This document shows, one piece after another, positions 48,264 through 58,401 of a DNA stretch of 64,000 nucleotides. The first letter of the stretch is position 1, and each line of letters begins with the position of its first letter. Below the pieces are notes generated by a model, which saw only the letters and a list, made by a program, of their open reading frames with translations, was not told the origin of the DNA and searched no databases. Location: contig MU008161.1 of assembly GCA_010909165.1 (NCBI GenBank), positions 806,001 to 870,000 of the forward strand, written 5' to 3'. Source of the stretch: Anthoceros angustus (Eukaryota > Streptophyta > Anthocerotopsida > Anthocerotales > Anthocerotaceae). The position numbers were made by a program, and so were the translations under genes.

Positions 48264-51200
48264 TCAGTAGTTAGTGTTCCATGTCTGTTGAGTGCGTTGT
48301 GGTTGCTGGTAAGCACCCGCTTGGCCACCACTACCTGTTGCTCCAAGGGCCTGGGGCTGTTGAAGTAACTGATGACCACTAGGAGCCGGTCCAGACTGAG
48401 AAGGATGGTGATACAAACTGCCATAACCTGCGCCCGGGTGCCCATGCGCATGTGTGGGTTGCTGCGTGTGGGAGTAACCTGCGTGTTGACCTTGATTGGG
48501 CATGTTGTAGTAGGAACTTGTCTGCAACCCAGCACCACCCATGTCGCGTGACAGTTGAGCTTGGATCCATACCGTGCTGCCCTCGGCCTGCACAAACCAG
48601 ATTTCAAATTACCAACAGCCTCAAGGACTGGCTATCAACTGGGACAACAAAAGACAAAGGAGTTTACCGGTTGCTGAGGGATGTAAATGTTATCCTTGTA
48701 AGGTTGCGGGACATCCTCATATCCGCTTGCCGTCCCGGCGGTCACCGTCGGATTCGATGTATAGCCAGCAGGAGTAGGAGTGTACCCACCGTAGGCCGAG
48801 CCAGCTCCCGAGTGCGGCACATTGCCTGAAGCACTGCCGGGTTTGTACTGCGGCAAGCCATACTTCACACCTCCAGCTCCAGCAGGTGGGTAGCTACTAC
48901 CAGCAGCCTGAGGGTAACTGGTGCCAGCAGGGGGCTGAGGATACCCACTATTTCCAGTGTAACTATGCTGATATGGAGGATGGGGCACGTACGCATAGCT
49001 GGAAGGCATGAACTGATACCCAAAAACGCTTGCAAAATGGCCCACAGGTACTCCTGCCTGGGCTGTATACGCATGTATGGGCACCGCTTGCTGAGGAATG
49101 GCTGGGGCCGGTTGTGCATTTCCTGTCTGAGACGTTTGCACTGATGCACCGGTTGATGGTAGAGAATTCCCAGTCTGGAACAACGGAGACACTTTGAGAG
49201 ATGTACCCAAAGGCACAGACGGAACACCTAAACCGCAGCACCATGTAAAACATACCTCCTGCGATGTTTGAGGACTCTGGAGCCCCATATTCCCATTGAA
49301 TTTGCTGGTTGCATTGCTAGTCAAAAAAGGAGGATACCGGTCCGGATCTGTCCCAGGTCGGAAAGCTGGTGTGTAATAGCTTGGCGTGGGATCTGCATAT
49401 GCCTGCTGCATAAAAGGGTACCTCATTGATGATTAGCTCTCATCAAAAGTCAAGTCTACATCACAATACTATCAAGGACGCAGCGAAGAGCCACGGCAAG
49501 GACGCAGCAAAAAACTCACCATTATATTCGGCAACCTGGAGACATCTGGTGCTGGATCTGGTTCATATGAGTACTGTGGAGATGGTATCTGTGGCATAAG
49601 CCCAAAACCAGGATAACTAGCCACAGCTGGTAACCCGTGGTACGGGTAATGCTGTTGAACAACAGGATCCGGCTTCGACAACTCCAGTTGCTGCACAGCT
49701 GGAACAGGAGTACTTGCAGTCACGTCATTACTAGGCACCAGGCTTTCTGGTGGAGAAGCCACTGGCTGATGGACAAAGTTTTGATTCAGAGATACTGGTG
49801 ATGGACTCGAAACACTGCTGGAAAGACAAAAACGCAAGTGGTCACTTTGGAGAAGTCAAGACAGGCTGGCTTTGAAAACTGAACAACCAAGAAAATTAAC
49901 AAACCTTGTGCTAGGCTGTTCAACAGGAGGCTCAACAAGTGGGACTGCCTCAGAAATAGGCAAGGAATTGTTGATAGGTTCTTCAGGCACAAAGCTTGCA
50001 GAATACGATGTTCCATAGCCTGCAGCAAAACTCCCAAAGCTCAAACCAGTAACTTGGTCTGCCTCTGGCACTTGAAGATGATTCGGTATGATCACTTGTT
50101 GGTCATCCTGGATACTCAGGCCTTGGAGCTTTGCAGTTGCTGAGGCTGTTACACTGGCATCCTGAGCAGGAGCTGGTGCAGATGGAGCTCTCGTAGGCTC
50201 AGGGGAAGCCACTGAGGAGTTTGAAGTTCCAATAGAACTACCTATCCCCAAAGAGTTTGCAATTGACGGTTTAGGCTTCCACTCCAACCCAGATCCACTT
50301 GCTGCCAAACGACATCAGGCAATCAGTTTGATGGCAACTTGAAACTCACTTAGAAAGGGACAAAACATGAAAGCAAGCTGGACATGCACAATAGCTTACA
50401 CTTTTGAGTTCCGACGGGTTGCTGGGCTTGATACCCTGCTCTGCCATTAAACTGGCCCCCACCCAATACTGTTCGGGGCACTGTAGTTGCAGACACATTG
50501 CTTTGAACTGCTCCTGATGACTGACGAGATACTACCCCACCATTTCCAACATCTGACAAGACAGATTGATTGCCCACCCTCTCTGCGACGTCAGCAGTTC
50601 CAACAGGGCTACTTGGGCCAGAGACCAGCACCTCAGATTCAAGGGGAGCACTGCCCGAGGTGGTAGCACTCAAAGAGGGGATGTGAGACTGATGAGAGGG
50701 GGGAGAGATAGAGGTCCCATCACCAATAACCGAAACAGATGGCCTATCTCCTATTGGCCGCTGATTCCCAACCGAGCCAAGCTCACGTTTGATTGTACCA
50801 GGTGTACCAGCACGGGGGTCAAGGGATGGATGAAGCACAGGATCAGTTGAAGAGGAGTACACACCAGATGACACAGATCCAGCAGGAGGGGAAGTGACAT
50901 ATTGCTGAGGTGCAGTAGAAGGTAAAGGTGGTTGGAGAGCAGCAGGAAGTGAAGAAGTTGGTGGGGGTGCACCATTGGACTTGACAATATCAGCCATAGT
51001 TGCATGTCCAGAAGTGGCCACCCAACTTTGACCTACAAGAGCTGTGCGAGCATAGACAGAACTCCCATTGGATAGACTGGGGGCTGAAACAGATGCTGGT
51101 GCAGGCACTGCAGCGGGCGAAGGCATCGAAGCAGGCCCTGCTGCAACAGCAGTTGGTGGGATAGGAGCAGGTGCAGACACCGAATTGCTGCACCAAGGAC

Positions 51201-52554
51201 GAGCAAATTTCTCCATAAGGATAAGAATCACGAGAAGGTGGAGCTTGAAAGTACACACAGGCACACAACGATGTAGCGCAGACATGGGTAACTCATACCT
51301 TGCTCCGGATGGGAAGCCCTTTGCTTGGCTAAAACCCGAGCCAGATGACGCTGTAGCCGACGCCACGCCACTGGAACCACGGTTGCTGGAGTGAATACCA
51401 TTCTCTCGAGGGACAAACTGCTTCCCTCGTCCACCACCATTGTAATCTACAACCCAGGGGAATCATCAATCACAATTACCACCGCCTATCAATGACTACA
51501 AACCACGAGACACCAAAAGGACACTCACCGTTGGAGTAGCGGGGACCACCACTCCCTCTCCCTGCACCACGCTCTGAGGGTCCACTTCTTCCTCCCCTTG
51601 ACGAAGGACCATTCGGCCTTTGCCTGCTTTCACTACCGTCCTTGTTTCCTCCGACCTGGTGAACAAAAGCACAATACAAATAAGGAAACAAGGCGACGAT
51701 AAGGTTGGCAAGCGCAGCACACTAGGTGACGATCCTGTTTGGTGCAAAGACACTCCTCTCCTCACCTCTTTCTTCTTTTCTCGCCGCCGTTTCACTTCAT
51801 GAAAAGGATCTGCGTACAGAGCAGGAAGTTACGTAAGAGAAGAGCTGCGACGACCCACTTTCCAGCTAACTACACGACCTAGAACCATCATGTGGCCTAA
51901 ATCGGGCGGCCTTACGCTCCACAAACCGGCGACCGAACAGGCAAACAACCCAGCTTTGCCAGCGACTGGCAGTCTACAAACTAGGAAGGGCTGAGGGCAG
52001 CTGAGACAAGGCCATCTATCCATCCCAACCATCCATCTCCAAGCGCACGTTATCCTCTGCGTCGCTGAGCCACACTCTACGCGTCCACCTCGGCAACCCC
52101 GCCCGTTCCGAGGGCTGCACATCTCAAGCATCCACTGTCTACAAACCCTCGAGGTAGGTCGGGCGCACAAACCATCCCTCGAGCGGAAGCAAGTGCAACA
52201 ACCCTGACATGCATCTCAACGCGGCGCGGCTTGCACAAGAGCCAGGTTCATCCGATTCAAGATGCAAACGCGCAGCCCAAGCTGAAAGCGAGCAGCAACA
52301 ACAAAGCGCCGCAGCAGAAGCGCAAGGCGCAGAGGCGAGCGTACCCTGGTTGAGCAGCCGCTGCACCGTCTCGTCGGGATCCATGTTACAGTCCCTGAGC
52401 ATGGCGTAGATCTCGTCATCCGTCCCCTGCACCACCTCCTTGAGTTGCTGCACCACCTTGCGAGCATTGGAGGGGATGCCCGCGGAGCTGGAGGCGCTGG
52501 CGCTGGCTGTAGCCGGGAGAGCGCCCCGGCCGCACCACTTCCAGGACCCGCCAT
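48264..52554 (-). CDS. GIP1-like protein (DUF1296, GBF-interacting protein 1 family), 9 exons, ~1024 aa; start exon carries an apparent 1-nt frameshift
   Basis: GIP1-family proteins are plant co-regulators that stimulate DNA binding of bZIP G-box factors. Coding exons: 52554-52345, 51809-51766, 51655-51529, 51446-51299, 51187-50400, 50301-49905, 49817-49520, 49405-48668, 48587-48264. The N-terminal GIP1_N domain reads GIPSNARKVVQQLKEVVQG and DEIYAMLRDCNMDPDETVQR, spliced to DPFHEVKRRREKKKE. Then come an RGG-like segment, a long Ser/Pro/Val-rich middle containing LEWKPKP, and a Tyr/Pro/Gln-rich C terminus (YQHSYTGNSGYPQPPAGTSY). All exon junctions keep phase except within exon 1. There the ATG (MAGPGSGAA) is one base out of frame with the domain, and one extra G in the GGGG run at 52524-52527 (complement) would restore it. 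A GT...AG stretch of 28 bases at 49228-49255 is too short for an intron and is read through. Confidence 0.88.
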
Positions 52555-52864
52555 AGGCTTGCCTGCCTGCCTGCCACAAGCACAAAACCGCGCCAGGCGA
52601 GGGGTTAAACCAAGTACCGCATTGAGCTGCTCCACTACACACCACACTGCCACACCTTCGCACACGAGCCAACCAGCAGTCACCACGCAAGACCTAACAC
52701 CATAGTCCTAACCTCCCCCCGGCGCCAGGCACACAACATGGATAGGTTTGGGCCGGCGGCAGGGGGGAGAATTGAGGCCCGGCTATCCGTTCCGCTGTTC
52801 CGTCAAGGCAAAAGAGCGGCAAGATCGGCGGCCGCGCACAACACAGCAGAACCGCAGGCCTCAC

Positions 52865-53225
52865 CTCTTCCGCTACCTAGCTCCGCAGCGGGAGCGGGCC
52901 GTCCGTGGCGCAGGCGATCGCACGCAGCGCACCGCCCTGCTCCAAAGATGGCAGCGGCCTAGGCCCGGCCTGACCTGGGTGTGGGGCGGGCCCGGCTCCA
53001 CTCGGCCCTGCCTCTGCCTGCACACGGCGGGCAAGATCAGGGCATAAACCCTGGCCGGCCACCAACGTCCTTCCTCCTGCTGCAGCCACGCCTTGCCTCA
53101 GAGGGGCACCAGCGCTCCTCCGATCAAAAGAGGGGAGGAGGGAGGCAGCGCCGCCGGCACGACAGGGACACGGATGATAAACGCTACGATACTGATGATG
53201 CCCGCGCTCGTCTCCCGCCTACTCC
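52865..53225 (-). promoter_or_regulatory. GIP1-like gene 5' region and untranslated exon, homologous to the G3BP-like leader
   Basis: On the minus strand this region carries, in order, GCGGGCATCATCAGT, the 22-base block (53052-53031) with ATG-CCC-TGA at 53045-53037, CATCTTTGGAGCAGG (52950-52936), and GGAGCTAGGTAGC and GAAGAG ending at a GTGAG donor at 52864. The matching acceptor TTGTGCTTGTGGCAG ends at 52571, 17 bases before the ATG, giving a leader intron of about 294 bases. Confidence 0.65.
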
Positions 53226-54825
53226 TCCTGGCTGGCTCCACAGACTTGGCGGCAAACAGCAGCTCTCCTGACCATGGTCAAATAGCCCTCTTTGCTGTAC
53301 GTTCCCGGGTTATGCAAAAATCAGGCAACCATTTCCATCAGGGTGCAGTAAACTTTGTTACGCGCGTACAACTATCCTTTACCCTATTCCATGGTCTTTT
53401 TTCACACCCTGTTATGTACATACATCCTAAAGTTCATATATTTGACTTATCCAATCACTCTCATATATACCAAATCGGATCTTCAAGTCTTTTCAGAATC
53501 TCTCTTTATGGAGATCGCTATACCTAGTAAATAAAACTCTATTGAATGCTTTGTATAACTGACAGTAACTCCATTTAATATTTTTATTGACTATTATTAA
53601 GTAACAATCTCACATAAAATAATTGATGTACAACAGGCTCCACGATTGCACAAGACGAGGTGACTATTGGGTGATAGCTAGAGCTTTGAGTGTCGGGCTT
53701 CATGACAAGGTGTCCTTGGGGTGCTTGATCTTTAACTTGTAACAGAACGTCCGTGCCTACACAAAACAATGGTATCAAATAGGCTCCTCACCTATCATGA
53801 GAAACGTGAGCTTACCACTAAGGTGTAAAGCATAGAAACACAAAGACTTCACATTGCCCCACAAAGCTGCAAGAATTAGAGACTCGTATCTCTCTCTTGC
53901 GAAGCTCGTGCAACCACATACCAGTTGACCACACAAGCAGAACTCTAACACAAAGAGCTACACATCACAAGAGAAATCATGGGTGGGAGTCATGTTTACT
54001 GCTCTTCCATTACTTTATTGGTATAATGATGGGGGAGGGTTTTATAGCACCTTCTCTTCCAATAACATTACCCTTTTCAGATTTAGACAACCATCGCAAC
54101 ACGAGAATGATAGCCTTGCAGGAAAAAAAAGGTATGGAAGCAGTTGAGGTAAAAAATTAAGTTAATATAGTCCTTTTTTCTTTACAATATGATTGGTGGA
54201 TGTGCAGAGTGTATCGAATATCATAAAACAATGGACAATGAGGTCGTGTTTTGTGACAATGGACATTGTAAGACCAAATAAAAAAAACCATATTTTTCTC
54301 GATGCACCTTTTGTAGGGTATCTTCTATGATATGTCTTGGTATTTCATAAGTAGTTCATAGTTTTACACCAATTATGGAACCTCATGTACAAAACTATTT
54401 TTTCTCTTTTATTTAGATAGCAACTGACTTTATATACAAGCTGACTCTATAGGTATACCAAAATATATCCATATTTGAACCTATTTCCCCAAGTGTATTA
54501 CGGATGTACCTAGGTCAAAATGAATTCATTGCTTGGGCCATGGATGCTGCAATGCAGAAGGCCTCGAAGAAGAAGAAGTATATTTTAGTAACATGAACTG
54601 ACCGGCCTTTGCTATTTCACAGTGAAAAATGTTCTTTTGCTTGAATCCGAATTGGATCCTGCACAGTACATTCAAGAGAGCGTGCGTCCTGCCTAGCTCC
54701 AAGGATCGGTTGCCTTTTCAGCGTGGAGGCAGTCGGCGTACGAAGAGGGACAGATACACATCGCTCTGTTCTGGATGCCATATTCGCCATTCCGGGCTCG
54801 GTTCGGTGTTTTTTCCAGGCTTGTG
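53226..54825. other. AT-rich spacer, possible decayed LTR edge near 53.77 kb
   Basis: No gene is supported. ATGGTATCAAATAG at about 53770-53783 resembles a copia primer-binding site with two mismatches and follows a CA end, so the preceding AT-rich 200 bases could be an old LTR. No element proteins were seen downstream. The rest is low-complexity, AT-rich sequence. Confidence 0.3.
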
Positions 54826-55165
54826 ATGAGACCTGGAATGGGGGCCGCCAGCCCCCCTGGCGTCCCCTTCAATGCTTGCAAGGTCGTCCTGCAATTCAAG
54901 GGCTTGGTACTGAGAACGGCCGCTGAGATCCATGCCATCGTGAGAAGTGCAACATCGATCCCAGTCAGTCGGTGCAGCGGCTGCTCGACCATTGAAGGCT
55001 ATCCTTGCTGGTCCCTGCCCCTGCCCATGCTGATGGCGCAGCCAGTCCAACATTAGTTGTTGCTGTTGAACAATTTGAACTGGCCAGAGGGTTTCCTTCT
55101 TGAATCGAGTGCACCTGCCTCTCGTTCGCTTCGCCCCGAGCTGTTCTCGGATATGCAGGTCAGGA
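54826..55165 (+). pseudogene. Inverted, decayed copy of GIP1-like exon 1 plus part of intron 1
   Basis: From an ATG at 54826 the frame reads MRPGMGAASPPGVPFNACKV, the counterpart of MAGPGSGAA...AGIPSNARKV in the GIP1-like gene. Nucleotide similarity continues through GGTGCAGCGGCTGCTC at 54971-54986 (the QRLLNQ codons) and into the first intron (CTTGAATCG...CTCTTGTGC/CTCTCGTTC...ATGCA..GTCAGG, to about 55165). Retained intron sequence shows a DNA-level duplication, not a processed copy. The helix residues after KVV are scrambled by indels, and no further exons are present. Confidence 0.75.
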
Positions 55166-55599
55166 CCTGTCATGTTGTTCACTCCTGCGTCGTTCTGTTT
55201 CGTATGCCTGACCTATCTCGGCCTGATTGAATTCTCTGAATGGTTGATTTTGCCGAGGCGAAGGCATGGGATATGGCTGAGACGGGCGCAGAGGATGACG
55301 TGTTTGTAAATCGTCGCACACCTGACAGGCTGACTGGAACGACTTAATGGTTGGGAACCACGCCGGTGTTAAGACTGCTTGGGAGCTGGCTTCTTCGGAT
55401 ACGCAGCTTCGTATGCTCCTACATTCAAGTGGAGGTTAGATGATGCCGGCCCTGGAGGATCGGAGGATGCGAAGTCGGGTAACTGGTGACACCGTTGTTG
55501 AACTTGGAGCAGGTCAAACTGGCTCAGGCCGTGAAGTGTCTGGGGGTTCTGGTGCAGGCAGACTGTGGTGTTGACAAATCTTTCATACTATCCTGAAGG

Positions 55600-56660
55600 A
55601 GTGTGGGGCTAAGAAGGATCTGCTTCTGGGCCGCAGTCTTCGTGCCCTCGTGGTGGGAAGGGGGTATGAGGCGGACACATTCTCGTACAACCTCATTTTT
55701 CGAGCCTCTCATGTATGCCAGGTTGGAAAAAGCGATGGATGTGTTCAGGGGTTCTCGAACCAGATGCCTTCACGTGGTCTTCCATAATTTCTGCCCATGT
55801 TAAAGTGGGACAAGCTAACCAGGCCATACAGCTGTATCATGGAATGCGCAGGTCAACTGTGAAGCCAGATGGCCATGTGTTTGTGGCAGCTACAGGCTTG
55901 GTCAAGGGGAGCAGCCTCGGGAACTGGAGAGTAGATGCATGCTGATGTGCTGGCCAGACCAGTGGTGTTGAGCCTCCTTTGTTTGTGTGTAGTTCCTTGG
56001 TGGGCATGTATGCAACGAGTGGCAGCTTGCAGGATGCACAAAGGGTAGCACCCCGTTCTGCGACATTTTTATGCCTCCTGCAGGCCTGGGGTTTTAGGGT
56101 ACTCCTGGCTTGGAGAAGGGGAAGCTGCTGCATGCACATATCAGAGAACTAGGACATGAAGCTGACTTGTCTGTAGGCAACAGTTTCATAACATGTATGC
56201 AAAGTGTGTCAGTCTCCAGGATGCTCAGAGAGTCTTCGACAGACTTGGTCAAAAAGATGCGGTGACATGGACCGCTTTGAAAGCAGGATACTATACTCCC
56301 AGCAAGGCACGGCGTCATTGACTGGTCTGATAATTGGGTGAAGAAGCCCTTCATCTTTATGGCGCTGTGCTAGCGTGCTAGCAGGAGGCACACAAATGTG
56401 CCTCCTTCAGGCCTGTCCAAGTGTAGGTATTCTGGCTTCGGGGAAATAGTTTCATCCGCAGATGGTACAGCGAGGACTTCATGTGGATGGGGTTGTAGCC
56501 TGCAGCCTTGTAAACAGGTCTATGAAGTGGAGCAGTCCTCATGATGCCCACGCCTTGTTTGACCAGCTTGCGGAAAAGGATGTGGTCCAGTTCCACACGA
56601 CAAAAAGCATCCACAGAGTAAATGCAAGGCTCGAGCAGTTTTCTACCAAATAAGATGTGT
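55600..56660 (+). pseudogene. PLS-class pentatricopeptide repeat (PPR) pseudogene
   Basis: Fragments in shifting frames spell successive PPR motifs: GYEADTFSYNLI (55658), ARLEKAMDVF near 55722, PDAFTWSSIISAHVKVGQAN followed by QAIQLYHGMR (55767-55850), KPDGHVFVAAT (55864), LEKGKLLHAHIRELGHEADL followed by SVGNSFI (56110-56192), LQDAQRVFDRLGQKDAVTWT (56217-56273), and a final HDAHALFDQLAEKDVVQ (56538-56590). The L-motif phrases (KxLHAHIxExGxExDLxVGNSFIxMYAKC) are typical of plant organellar RNA-editing PPR proteins. At least five frameshifts or stops disable it. Confidence 0.8.
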
Positions 56661-56675
56661 ATCGGACGGTGCATG

Positions 56676-56736
56676 AAGCAGTGGGCTCCAGCTTCTGGGT
56701 TTCGGGCGAGTGCCCGGACGCTGGAGCCCACTGCTT
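56676..56736. repeat. Perfect 17-bp inverted repeat with 27-base loop
   Basis: AAGCAGTGGGCTCCAGC at 56676-56692 is exactly complementary to 56720-56736. It lies just past the PPR pseudogene. The GC-rich stem would form a stable hairpin in DNA or RNA. Confidence 0.85.
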
Positions 56737-57041
56737 TAGTGCGGCGTCCGCATTGTGTTTGACACACTACATATCCAGTCTGTGACCGGTGAAAGTGGAA
56801 AACTGTCCTGCCGAACTGCGAACCGCGTGTAAGGTAGCGACCACGTTGAACGCCGGGATCGGCGGCTAGCCCTCGTCTGTAGATTTTGCGGCTCGAACGA
56901 TCTCTCTGGGACGCGACGTTGTGGTGCCTGTGAGATTAGAGCAGAATGCGCCGGATGTGACTAGGGCAGGCATCCATACCAAGTCCCGCTACACAGCACC
57001 TGGGCCTGGAGCTTGGAGAGCCAGCCTCTTCCGCCTGGGCA

Positions 57042-58130
57042 ATGTTGATCCCAGGCCTGCCCGAGGAAGTTGCATTCCTGTGCTTGTTGCACGTTCCGCG
57101 CCGCTTCCATGGCCAAATGCGAGCAGTGTGCAAGCTGTGGAAGAGCGCGCTGGAAAGCGCCGACTTCTCCCGAGCTCGAGCCGAGGCGGGGCTAGCTGAG
57201 CCTTGGATTTACGCGCTGGTGAGCAGGAACCACGTCTCCTACTCCAACTCCTACTCCGCCAGCATCGCGCTGCGTGCGTTTGATCCGCAGGCGAGGAAGT
57301 GGATGGCGGCGGCAGCTCTGCCGCCGCCTCTGTCCCGTGCGGCTCAGCTGCAGGCTCAAGTCGTCAAGGGGAAGCTGGTGGTGTGCGGCGGGCGCGCGGA
57401 GGGCGTGCTACTGGACGCCGTGGCGGTGTACGATTCCGGGAGCGGCAGGTGGGGCATCGCCGCCCCGATGCGAAATGCTAGAGCGGACTTCCTGGCAGGC
57501 GTGATCGAGGATAGGCTGTATGTTCTCGGAGGTGAGCAAGAGTGCGCATCTGGTGAAGTCTCGGAGCATTTGGCCATGGAATGTTACGACGTGGGAGAGG
57601 ACGTGTGGAGCGATGCACCGGCGTTGGCGGAGGGGAGAGCAGCTTGGGCCTCGGTAAGGCCGCGCCCCGCGGTGGCTCTCGGCCACCAGCTCTTCGTTCC
57701 CTGTCGCAGTGTTCCCGATCCCGGCGCGTCGGGGCCCGTCCGAACACATCGCTTCTGTGCTGAACGGTGGGAGTGGGACACCGTCTCCTCAAACATGTTC
57801 GCACGGTGGAAGCATTTCGATCCCTTCGTGGTGCGCAACCAGCAGCTTTTCTGGCCTGTACCAGACAGCCACAATCTGGCGGGCGTTTCCGTGTATGAAA
57901 GGGGTTACGACTCCTGGCGGCTCCTCAGCGACTGTGCACTCAACAAGAACCTGTGCGCCTTGATTGATTTAGGACACTGCCTGGGAGTTGTTATGAGCAA
58001 CTCCACTGTCGGTGTTGCTCACTTCAATGCCTCGGAATTGAGGTTGAAGGTTTCGTGGTTGGCCGAGGACGATTCACTCCCCTGGTCGCCTCACGACGTT
58101 ATCCTCAGTTGCCATGTAATATGTGCCTGA
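57042..58130 (+). CDS. F-box/kelch-repeat protein, intronless, 362 aa
   Basis: Substrate adaptor of SCF-type ubiquitin ligases. The N-terminal F-box (residues 3-45) reads IPGLPEEVAFLCLLHVPRRF, then MRAVCKLWKSAL with the conserved Leu-Pro, the Trp and the Arg-Ala-Val-Cys-Lys core. Kelch blades follow, with paired-Gly signatures KGKLVVCGG (about 110-118), DRLYVLGG (about 160-167) and aromatic positions (YDSGSGRWG, YDVGEDVWS, YERGYDSWRLL). About four blades are recognisable, as usual for plant F-box/kelch proteins of 350-400 residues. The start is the ATG at 57042, immediately before the F-box. The single-exon structure and high GC resemble its intronless family members. Target protein unknown. 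Confidence 0.92.
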   Translation: MLIPGLPEEVAFLCLLHVPRRFHGQMRAVCKLWKSALESADFSRARAEAGLAEPWIYALVSRNHVSYSNSYSASIALRAFDPQARKWMAAAALPPPLSRAAQLQAQVVKGKLVVCGGRAEGVLLDAVAVYDSGSGRWGIAAPMRNARADFLAGVIEDRLYVLGGEQECASGEVSEHLAMECYDVGEDVWSDAPALAEGRAAWASVRPRPAVALGHQLFVPCRSVPDPGASGPVRTHRFCAERWEWDTVSSNMFARWKHFDPFVVRNQQLFWPVPDSHNLAGVSVYERGYDSWRLLSDCALNKNLCALIDLGHCLGVVMSNSTVGVAHFNASELRLKVSWLAEDDSLPWSPHDVILSCHVICA

Positions 58131-58401
58131 AGCCGGATTTAAGAATGCACGTTCACTTGCGACAAGAGGCATCAACAGTGGAAGTATGTAGGTATGTAGT
58201 ACAAACCCGCCCTCCTGCTAGGGTTCATTTCCAAAGCGCCAATCAAGCTATAATTTACAGCCCGCTCTGAACTGAATGTCCGTTAGACAACGATACTTGT
58301 CTGGACACAACAGAAATGCGCAGAGCCGGGTGAAACAAAGTCGTCATTAGGTATCTCCCTACGTCCGGCTAATATGGTACTGTAATCGATTGACGTATGA
58401 G

